64,000 nt of DNA from PFL42 sp963789825. Its GTDB lineage: Bacteria > Chloroflexota > Anaerolineae > Anaerolineales > E44-bin32. The notes below the pieces were generated by a model, which was not told where the DNA came from, made no database searches, and saw only the letters and a list, made by a program, of their open reading frames with translations. Position 1 is the stretch's first letter, and each line of letters starts with the position of its first letter. The stretch is from positions 62,001-126,000 of the forward strand of contig CAWBME010000002.1 of assembly GCA_963789825.1 (NCBI GenBank). The letters are read 5' to 3'. Both the position numbers and the translations under genes were made by a program. Shown here piece after piece: positions 35,523 through 42,833 of this stretch.

Positions 35523-36277
35523 CTAGCCAGGATCACCTCGAACTGGCGCAGGCTGGCCGGGCTGTGTCCGGCAAAGTGGTTGTTGAAATAGCCGTACACA
35601 TCCACACCATCGTCCAGGAAGCCGCGCACCCGCTCGGCCCACCCGGTCAGCTCGCGGGTGCGGTCGATCCGGATGCGGTCGAACTCCGCGATGTCGCTGC
35701 GCCGGCCCAGCCAGCGGATCACGGTGAATCCTGCGGTCACCCAGGTCATCTTGGGCATATAGTACAGGTCTTGCAGCACCAGCGCCGCGCCGCAGCCGGA
35801 GAGCATCTCGCCCAGCTCCGGCGTCAGCCACTTGCGGTTGCGGATTTCGACGGCGTAACGCACGCCGCCAGGCAAGCCACGCAGGAACTGCTCCAGGCGC
35901 GGCAGGTTGTCGGGCGTGAAGTCGTAGGCAAACTGCAGCGTCAGCACGCCCAGCTTGTCGCCCAACGCCTGCATCGTCTCCACGAAGGCCCGCGCTTCGG
36001 CCTCCGCTCCGACCAGCTTCTTGTCATGCGTGATCAGGCGCGGGAACTTGGCTGCGAAGACAAATCCATCGGGCGTGCGCCGGCGCCACCCCTCGACCAC
36101 CGAGCGACGCGGCACAGCGTAGAACGTGGCATCGATCTCGACCGTGCCGAAGTTCTGGGCGTAGGACTCGAGGAAGCGATCCTTGGGAGTCCCCGCCGGG
36201 TAGAACGGGCCGACCCAGTCGTCGAAGGCGAAGCCCTGCGTGCCCAGATACAGTCGGCCGGAGGCGGGACCGGGCAT
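35523..36277 (-). CDS. DUF72 family protein
   Basis: The ATG at 36277 opens a TIM-barrel-like DUF72 protein. It shows LYLGTQGFAFDDWVGPFYPA at the N-terminus, FGTVEIDATFYAVPRRSVVE, FVFAAKFPRLITHDKKL and, near the end, DVYGYFNNHFAGHSPASLRQ. Family members are about 240-280 residues and of unknown function. The conserved domain ends close to residue 250, where another frame offers a TAG at 35523. The original frame runs on for 210 residues into the next lipoprotein, which is biologically implausible. I therefore place the end at 35523 with a frameshift. It lies five bases from the coaBC stop. Confidence 0.75.
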
Positions 36278-36282
36278 CGCGC

Positions 36283-37512
36283 TCAGCCGAGCAGGGCCTC
36301 GACCCGGTCGAGGATGTGCTCAGCTACCTGCGCCTTGGGCATCAGCGGCAGCGACTGCACGCCGCCGCCGGCGTCCAGCAAGGTGACGCGGTTGTCATCC
36401 CCGGCGAAGCCCGCGTCCGTCGCCAGAATGTCGTTGGCGACGATCAGCGCGAGCCCCTTGCGCTCGAGCTTGCCGCGGGCGTTGTCCAGCAGGTCCTGGC
36501 TCTCGGCTGCGAAACCGACGATCACCCTCGGCCGGCCTCCCTTCTTCCGTTGCTCGGCGACCCGCGCCAGGATGTCTTCGGTGGGTTCCAGCTGGAGGGT
36601 CTGTCCACCCTGGCCGCGCTTGATCTTGTGCGGAGAGCTAGCCTGCGGCCGGAAGTCGGCCACCGCCGCCGCCATCAACAGCGCGTCGCTTTCTCCTGCC
36701 TGAGCTAGCACGGCCTGCTGCATCTCGGCCGCCGTCCTCACCTCGATCAACGTCAGGCCGAATGGGACGGCCAGGTTCGACGGGCCGCTGATCAACACGA
36801 CCTCGGCGCCGCGATCGATGGCGACTTGCGCCAGGGCATAGCCCTGCTTGCCGCTGGAGCGATTGACCACCGCCCGCACCGGATCGATCGGCTCCTGCGT
36901 GCCGCCGGCTGTCACGACCACCCGCTTTCCAGCCAGGCTGCCGCCGCGGCCCAGCAGGTAGCGCACCACCCCCACCAGCTGATCTGGCTCGAGCATCCGA
37001 CCGAGCCCGATCTCTCCCGAGGCCATTCGGCCTTCGGCCGGGCCGGCGAAGAACACCCCGCGCTGGCGCAGGATCTCGATGTTCGCCTGGGTTGCCGGGT
37101 TCTGGTACATGCCGGCGTCCATCGCCGGCGCCACCGCCACCGGGCAGGTGCAGGCCAGCGCTGTCAACCCGATCAGCGTGTCGGCCAGGCCGTGGGCGAG
37201 CCTGGCCAGGGTCGTCGCGGTGGCAGGAGCGATCAGCAGCAGATCCGCCCGCCGCGAGAGGTCGACGTGCAGGATGTGCGCCTGGCTCCCCCACAGGTCG
37301 GCATCGGTGTAGGCCGTCCGGCCGGTCAGGGCCTGAAAGGTCAGCGGGCTGACGAACTGCAGGCCGCCCTGGCTGAGCAGCACGTCGACCTGCGCCCCGG
37401 CCTGGGCCAACGCCGAAGCCAGCTCGGCCGCCTTGTAGGCGGCGATCGATCCCGTCACACCCAGCAGAATGCGGCGGCCCTTGAGCACCGGGATGTTGGA
37501 GAGCTCACCCAT
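36283..37512 (-). CDS. coaBC: Bifunctional phosphopantothenoylcysteine decarboxylase/phosphopantothenate synthase
   Basis: This encodes 409 residues from the ATG at 37512 (AAGGGTGG upstream); a GTG three codons earlier is less likely. The N-terminal CoaC flavoprotein has GVTGSIAAYKAAELASALAQ, the His-containing HVDLSRRADLLLIAPATA and the substrate clamp PAMDAGMYQNPAT. The C-terminal CoaB domain has VVVTAGGTQEPIDPVRAVVN, then RSSGKQGYALAQ, and VIVGFAAES. It makes 4'-phosphopantetheine from phosphopantothenate and cysteine in the coenzyme A pathway. Intact and of standard length. Confidence 0.95.
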   Translation of the reverse strand: MGELSNIPVLKGRRILLGVTGSIAAYKAAELASALAQAGAQVDVLLSQGGLQFVSPLTFQALTGRTAYTDADLWGSQAHILHVDLSRRADLLLIAPATATTLARLAHGLADTLIGLTALACTCPVAVAPAMDAGMYQNPATQANIEILRQRGVFFAGPAEGRMASGEIGLGRMLEPDQLVGVVRYLLGRGGSLAGKRVVVTAGGTQEPIDPVRAVVNRSSGKQGYALAQVAIDRGAEVVLISGPSNLAVPFGLTLIEVRTAAEMQQAVLAQAGESDALLMAAAVADFRPQASSPHKIKRGQGGQTLQLEPTEDILARVAEQRKKGGRPRVIVGFAAESQDLLDNARGKLERKGLALIVANDILATDAGFAGDDNRVTLLDAGGGVQSLPLMPKAQVAEHILDRVEALLG

Positions 37513-37696
37513 CGCAACCACCCTTCCCCGGCAGACGGGCGCCTGCCTGTGCGGATTCTACATCGTTCCCCGGAAGTGGGTCCTGCGAACCGGCTCCGAC
37601 CCCGGGACGACAGCTCGATGGCCGGCCGCGGGAGGACAGTTGGAGGGCGATGCTTCGCGATCACTCTTCAAGGCGCAGAGCCCAGAGGACCCTCCC

Positions 37697-37967
37697 TGTC
37701 ATCCCGAGCGTCCCGCAGCGAAGCGCAAGGATGCGAGGGATCTGCTTTGTCCGTGCCCGGCACCTTCAACAAGCGGATCCCCACCTGCACTGCACACCTG
37801 CCCTGCGCGCACGACGTGCCGCTGGGCGGGCGGTGCCAGGGAGCGCATGCCGTTCGCCCCGTCGGGCTGCGCCCGCACCCCGCAAAGAGCGCGGGGCGCA
37901 CAGAACGCAGGGGCGCCGGCCCGGACGGGGTGCAAGTGTCGGCCGAAGACCGGGCTCGGGATGACAG
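37697..37967. repeat. Dispersed copies of the palindromic repeat
   Basis: A reverse-type unit (TGTCATCCCGAG at 37697-37708 and CGAGGGATCTGCTT at 37734-37747) and a partial forward half (GCTCGGGATGACAG at 37954-37967) match the units at 17684-17969. The spacer inside the first unit differs from those copies. Confidence 0.7.
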
Positions 37968-37968
37968 C

Positions 37969-37996
37969 TTGGTCTGCCAAGCGCCTGCGATATACT
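37969..37996 (+). promoter_or_regulatory. Promoter candidate of the M2-type peptidase gene
   Basis: TTGGTC (37969-37974) and TATACT (37991-37996) are spaced by 16 bases. The ATG follows 30 bases after the -10, with AGGAG in between. Confidence 0.5.
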
Positions 37997-38026
37997 CCCA
38001 TATCCCGGCAATCAGGAGCACGTGTC

Positions 38027-39620
38027 ATGTCGAATTCGGTCGAGGTCTTTGTCCGTGAGACGGTCGAAGGGGCGCGGCCGCTAGACAAGGCGGTCAACCT
38101 TGCCGAGTGGGAAGCTGCAACGACCGGGACCGACGAGGCCAATCTCCGCCAGCAGCAGGCGCAGAGCGCGTACATGCGCTACTGGGCCAATCCTGAGATC
38201 TACCAACCGGCGAAAGACCTGCTGGCCATGCAGCCGCCGCGCGATCCACTGCTCGCCCGACAACTGCGCCTGGTCTACCTGACGGCCGCCAAGAACCAGC
38301 AGGACGAGGCGAGCATCGAGCAGATCACCCGCCTCGAAGCCGAGGTGCGCGGCCAGTACTACAACTTTCGCGGCCAGGTCGGCGGCCGTTCGCTCTCGGA
38401 CAATGAGCTGGATCACACCCTCAAGACCAGCCACGATTCGGCCGAGGTGCAGGCCGCCTGGGAAGCGAGCAAGCTCGTGGGCGCTCAGGTGGCGGCGCAG
38501 ATCCGCCAGCTGGCGCACCTGCGCAACGCCGCCGCTCGGCGGCAGGGATTCCGCGACCACTTCGAACGCTCGCTCACGCTGGATGAAATCGACGAACATC
38601 GGCTGATGGAGCTCTTCTGCCAGTCTGGAGTCCGGAACGCGATCGGCCTTCGCTCGGCTGAAGGCGCGAGATCGACCGCGACCGGGCTGCCTGGTTCGGG
38701 ATTGAACTCATCGGCTCCTGATGCCGTGGCACTACCCCGATCGCTTCTTCCAGGAGGCGCCCCCGATGGGCGGCGTCGACATGGACGCGCTGTTCGCCAA
38801 GTTCGATCCGACCGAGCTCGCCTTGCGCACCTACGACGGCCTCGGCCTGGAAGCGCGCGACGTCCTTGCTCGCTCCGACCTGTACGCCCGGCCCGGCAAG
38901 AACCAGCATGCGTTCTCGATCCACATCGACCGGGAAGGGGACGTCCGCACGCTCAACAACCTCGAGCGCGACCTGTACTGGAACAACACGCTGCATCATG
39001 AGCTCGGACATGCCGTCTACGACAAGTACCTGGACCCCTCACTGCCCTGGCTGTTGCGCATGCCGTCGCACACGCTGACCACGGAAGCGATCGCCATCCT
39101 GATGGGCGGGCGTCACTCTACCAGCGCGAGTGGCTGACGGGCGTGCTCGGACTGAGCGGCAGCACAGGCGGACAAGGTGGCCAAGTCGGCGGATCGCCGG
39201 CGCTCGCGCGCCGCCGGGCTGATCTTCACTCGCTGGTGCCTGGTGATGACGTTGTTCGAGAAGGCACTCTACGACAATCCAGACGGTGATCTCGACGGCC
39301 TATGGTGGGACTTGGTTGAACGCTACCAGCAGCTGCGCCGACCGGCCGGACGCCAGCGCGCCCGACTGGGCGGCCAAGTATCACATCGCCCTCGCGCCGG
39401 TCTACTACCAGAACTACGAGCTCGGCCACCTGGTGACCGAGCAGCTTGCCCACTACCTGAAGAAGCAGGCGGGCGGGCTGGTAGGGCGGAAGCAGGCCGG
39501 GCAAGTGGTTGAAGGAGCGGATCTTCTTGCCCGGTGCGAAGCAGGACTGGGAGAGCGCATGTCGCTACCGCCACCGGAGAGCCGCTCAATCCGGCCTACT
39601 TCGCCCGGGCGCACGCTTAG
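38027..39620 (+). CDS. M2-like zinc metallopeptidase, multiply frameshifted
   Basis: The ATG at 38027 has AGGAG upstream. The N-terminal helical region (FVRETVEGARPLDKAVNLAE, then ATTGTDEANLRQQQAQSAYM) resembles peptidyl-dipeptidase A (M2) proteins. The zinc motif HHELGHAVYD follows near 38993-39022, in another frame. Further family-like segments appear in YHIALAPVYYQNYELGHLVT, then LPGAKQDW and GEPLNPAYFARAHA at the end. Breaks occur near 38625, 38690, 39105 and at several points to about 39545. The joined length is about 530 residues, normal for bacterial M2 enzymes. The domain is recognisable throughout, so sequence error is likelier than decay. No signal peptide is evident. Confidence 0.75.
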
Positions 39621-39757
39621 TCCGACCTTGAAATCCAGTTCGCCCGAGCGGTGTAGGGGAGCGCCCACGGCGAGCCTACGATCCCCACGTCCCTCCGGGC
39701 AGGTGCTGGCGCTTTCGTCTTCCGTTGGGGAGCGCCGGGCCACCCTGCCCGCCAGGG

Positions 39758-39971
39758 CTAGGTAACCGCCACGAACTCAGCGCTTGACGAGGACTTGGGG
39801 ATAGGCAAGCGGTCTTCGCGCGAGGCCGGCCCCATGCATCTGAATGGCCTCGTGCATCCGGCGAGCAGCCTGAACCCGCGTACTCCCCGTCGCAACGCAA
39901 CCAGGCAGATCAGGTGAGTACGCTGAGAAGTTCCGTCGTGCGCGCTCAACGACAATCAGGAAGCGATGCAT
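39758..39971 (-). CDS. hicB: HicB-family antitoxin, frameshifted
   Basis: The ATG at 39971 has GGGGAGG upstream. The HicB signature is clear: FSAYSPDLPGCVATGSTR, then RRMHEAIQMHGAGLA. Near 39815 the frame shifts and the typical HicB ending follows (LPIPKSSSSAEFVAV), stopping at 39758. The joined length is about 71 residues. HicB folds as a partial RNase H-like domain that neutralises HicA. It starts six bases after the hicA stop, the usual order for hicAB pairs. Confidence 0.75.
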
Positions 39972-39977
39972 GTTGTA

Positions 39978-40179
39978 CTACCTCCCCTTCGGCCTCTTCA
40001 AACCAGCCGGCTTGAGGACGCGGTTGAGGGTCCCGGGCGCCAGATCATCTCCCGGGTGACCCGCAAGTGTGACGCGGCCAGTCTTCCGTGGATGCTTGAA
40101 CTGGCGGTGATTACCGCGGTGACTCCTTGATGGCCACGATGTACCAGCCATCTTCCTCGATCAGCTTGATGACTCGCAT
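39978..40179 (-). CDS. hicA: HicA-family mRNA interferase toxin, frameshifted
   Basis: From the ATG at 40179 the frame reads MRVIKLIEEDGWYIVAIK and then stops early. Shifted by one base, it continues with NHRQFKHPRKTGRVTLAGHP and ends DDLAPGTLNRVLKPAGLKRP. These are the dsRBD-like HicA features, including the catalytic His region that normally reads GSHRQF. A short duplicated stretch near 40122 (TCACCGCGG/TCACCGCC) accompanies the break. The toxin may therefore be inactive, or this may be an error. Total about 66 residues; cytoplasmic. Confidence 0.7.
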
Positions 40180-40464
40180 ATCTTCCAGGGTGGGCTCAGC
40201 CGCCGCCAAATTTGACTTCGGCACACGTCCGAGTCGACCTCGTGCGCCCGCCCTTCACAGCTCGGAGAGACGGCATGCCGTGCGAAGGTATCGTGAAGCA
40301 CCCCGTACCGCATCGCGCTCTGCTGAAGGCATGCCGCCAATCGACCACTCGATCACGGGTCCAGTGATCGAAGGCTGCGCATGGATCTGACGGCGGCCTC
40401 TCACGCGACCCATCCCCCGGCGCGCAGAGGCTGCGGTGAGTTAGGCTGGAGACCGATCCGTCGC

Positions 40465-41187
40465 TCAGCGAGTCGGCTCAGGCTCACTGCTGGCCTCGCC
40501 CCGCATCGGCGTCGTGGCGCGCAGGAAGCCCAGGAAGAGCAGGATGGCGCCGAGCAGTTCGCTCAGGTACAGCACACCGCTCACGCCGAAGCGGCTGAAG
40601 GCGCCGCCGAACGCCGGCAGCAGCGCCCCGGCGGCGATCAGCAAGTTGCCCAGCACGCGGTGCAGCAGGATGCGTTTGCGCCAGAAGATCCAGGCCGAGT
40701 ACAACGCACCGCCCACCAGCGTCACCGTCCCGTACAGGTTGAAGATCGGCGTGAGCGTGCGCACACCGGAGGTGACGATCGCATGTCCGCTCAGTTCACT
40801 GGCGGTGTGCAGGCCGGTGGTCATCAGGCTCGGATCGAGTTCGGCGCTGAACACGCGGAAGGCAGCGTAGAGCGAGCCGATCGCCAGGGCGATCATCAAC
40901 CCGTCCGCCCAACGGCGCTTGGCCAGCAGGTACACCGTCCCCTGTCCCAACCATGCTGCCACCAAGATGGCGCCGAACAGATACCACAGCCGGAAGACCA
41001 GCGGGCTCCAGCCCCAGATCCCGAAGGCCGCTTCGCAGAACCCACCGATTCCGTAGAAGGTCATCCCGATGCCCCATAGCAGCAGGTACGGGCCGCGCCG
41101 CCGCGCATAGCGCCGGAACACCAGCCCCGCGAAGACGAAGCTCAGGATGGAAGAGGCCAGTGGGATCAGAGTCAGGAGGGTGTTCAT
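40465..41187 (-). CDS. Seven-TM-like membrane protein
   Basis: This encodes 240 residues from the ATG at 41187 (GAGGG eight bases upstream; a GTG five codons earlier is possible). About seven hydrophobic segments alternate with short loops, for example LLWGIGMTFYGIGGFCEAAF, LWYLFGAILVAAWLGQGTVY and VLYLSELLGAILLFLGFLRA. The pattern resembles histidine-kinase-type N-terminal 7TM sensor domains, but no cytoplasmic signalling domain is attached. The tail is short and charged. It is followed by no partner in the same direction within 280 bases. Function unknown. Confidence 0.75.
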   Translation of the reverse strand: MNTLLTLIPLASSILSFVFAGLVFRRYARRRGPYLLLWGIGMTFYGIGGFCEAAFGIWGWSPLVFRLWYLFGAILVAAWLGQGTVYLLAKRRWADGLMIALAIGSLYAAFRVFSAELDPSLMTTGLHTASELSGHAIVTSGVRTLTPIFNLYGTVTLVGGALYSAWIFWRKRILLHRVLGNLLIAAGALLPAFGGAFSRFGVSGVLYLSELLGAILLFLGFLRATTPMRGEASSEPEPTR

Positions 41188-41234
41188 CTTTGATTCCCTC
41201 ACACCCCGCGTGCGGGGCTACTCTCGGCGGATCG

Positions 41235-41396
41235 CTATCCCCCGAGCCACGGAAGCCAGCCCAGGCCGACCGCCAGGGCCATGGCAATGGCCACGATCAA
41301 CGCACCAACGAGCAGCACCATCAGCGTCGGGACGAGTCGTTCATAGCGACGCGGATACTTGCGGGCGGAGTGCGGGTCGGGCCGATCGGGGTTCAC
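41235..41396 (-). CDS. Small single-TM protein
   Basis: This encodes 53 residues, starting with GTG at 41396. A basic, hydrophilic N-terminus (PDRPDPHSARKYPRRYERLV) is followed by one TM helix (MVLLVGALIVAIAMALAVGL) and the end WLPWLGG. Positive charges before the helix fit N-in topology. It lies 47 bases upstream of the 7TM-like gene. A TTAGAAT 10 bases before the start could be a -10, which would make it leaderless. No ribosome binding site is seen, so confidence is moderate. Confidence 0.5.
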   Translation of the reverse strand: MNPDRPDPHSARKYPRRYERLVPTLMVLLVGALIVAIAMALAVGLGWLPWLGG

Positions 41397-41525
41397 ATCG
41401 GCATTCTAACACCCCGTTCCAGCCTCCCTTCCTCCCCCGTGGCAGGCTGGCCGGTCGATCGGTAGCCGAATCAACACAGCCCGGCCAGGCGGCCGGGCTG
41501 TACGAGGCGCCTCGTGCCCGAGGGG

Positions 41526-42599
41526 TCAGTCAGGCTGTCGGTCCGCCAGACTGGATCCCGAGCGGACGGCGACGATCTGCGCCAGGATGCTCAGGGCGAT
41601 CTCCTCCGGGGAGCGGCCGCCGAGGTCCAGCCCGATGGGCGCGTGCAGTCGATCCAGTTCGTGCTCGGTCATGCCTGCGGCGATCAGGCGTTCGCGCCGC
41701 AAGCGGGTGGTCCTGCGGCTTCCCAGCGCGCCCACGTAGAAGGCCGGGCTGCGCAGCGCCTCCCGCACCGCCGGATCATCGATCTTCGGATCATGCGAGA
41801 GCACGGCGATCGCCACAGCATCGGTCACGCCTAGGCCGCGCAGCGCCTCGTCGGGCCAGGCCAGCAGCCGCTCGTCGGCGTGCGGGAATCGCTCCTCGGT
41901 GTTGAAACCGCGGCGCGGATCGATGACCACCACACGGTATCCCGCCTCCTTCGCCAGCCGGCACAACGCCAGTCCGATGTGCACCGCCCCGACGATCACC
42001 AGCACCGGTGCAGGTCGATCGACATCGAAGAAGACCTCGACCTTGCCCTCCGGCCATGGGTAGCTGCGGATCTCCGGCCCGCCGCTGCCGAGCAGTGTTC
42101 GCGCCTCGGCATCGATCATCCCAGCCAGCTCGCCCGAGGCGAGTGAGCCATCGGCGCCCAAGCCGTCCATCAGGCGTGAATTCCCCAGCCATTCCGGCGG
42201 ACCACCGACGACGACCGTCCGCACGGCGCTGCGCCGCTCGGCGATCGCTTGCTCCCAGCGTGCGAAGGCGCCCTCCTGCGACACCAGCCTCGAGGCCGGC
42301 TCGACCCACACCCGGATCTCACCGCCGCAGGCCAGGCCGACCTGCCAGGCGGTATCGTCAGCCACGCCGTACTGCAACAGCCGAGGCGTGCCGCTGCGCA
42401 GCACATCCAGGGCCTCCTCCGCCACCGCACCCTCGACGCAGCCGGCGCTGACCGACCCGATCATGGCCCCGTGCTGGTCGATCAGCATCTTCGAGCCCGG
42501 CGGGCGCGGCGCGGAACCCCAGGTGCTGACGACCGTCGCCAGCGCCACGCTCCTGCCCTCGGCCAGCCAGGCCTGAAGCTCGCTCAGGACGTCTCGCAT
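41526..42599 (-). CDS. xdhC: XdhC-family molybdenum hydroxylase maturation factor
   Basis: This encodes 357 residues from the ATG at 42599 (GAGGTGAG upstream). The N-terminal XdhC/CoxI domain has ALATVVSTWGSAPRPPGSKM, then MIGSVSAGCVEGAVAEEAL with the conserved Cys. The C-terminal Rossmann domain has VLVIVGAVHIGLALCRLAKE, where most relatives read GAGH, so one glycine is replaced by valine. It ends with VGALGSRRTT and APIGLDLGGRSPEEIALSIL. XdhC proteins load and sulfurate molybdenum cofactor for xanthine-dehydrogenase-family enzymes. It is the last gene of the 41.5-64 kb unidirectional block, whose Mo-hydroxylase is its likely client. Confidence 0.9.
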   Translation of the reverse strand: MRDVLSELQAWLAEGRSVALATVVSTWGSAPRPPGSKMLIDQHGAMIGSVSAGCVEGAVAEEALDVLRSGTPRLLQYGVADDTAWQVGLACGGEIRVWVEPASRLVSQEGAFARWEQAIAERRSAVRTVVVGGPPEWLGNSRLMDGLGADGSLASGELAGMIDAEARTLLGSGGPEIRSYPWPEGKVEVFFDVDRPAPVLVIVGAVHIGLALCRLAKEAGYRVVVIDPRRGFNTEERFPHADERLLAWPDEALRGLGVTDAVAIAVLSHDPKIDDPAVREALRSPAFYVGALGSRRTTRLRRERLIAAGMTEHELDRLHAPIGLDLGGRSPEEIALSILAQIVAVRSGSSLADRQPD

Positions 42600-42833
42600 G
42601 CTGCCTGACTCACCTCTACACCGGATTTTGACGGACCAGGTGTACGTCCTACCCCCACCCCGTTCGGGCCGAGAGCTCCGGCCCGCCGGGGCGAAACGGC
42701 CCTGACTCCCCCTGCGCCAAGCATATCGTCGATCATCGGTCGTGCAGGGGGGGATTGACTCATTGGGATGGGGGCTTCGCTCCCCCCAATCCCCAAACCC
42801 ACTACCCACTCGCCGCCGCGCCCCACCGAATGC

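Larger units (their letters stand above)
37513..38026. other. Divergent intergenic region with repeat fragments and promoter
   Basis: The 514 bases between coaBC and the M2-type peptidase gene contain repeat units at 37697-37747 and 37954-37967, related to the cluster at 17684-17969. The promoter at 37969-37996 and the ribosome binding site AGGAG at 38014-38018 precede the peptidase. No gene is visible. Confidence 0.6.

Noticed and set aside
35315..36277. Natural fusion of DUF72 with the DUF3048 lipoprotein
   Set aside because: The frame is continuous, but it would place a signal peptide and lipobox in the middle of a cytoplasmic protein. The linking residues are low complexity, so a frameshift near 35523 explains it better.
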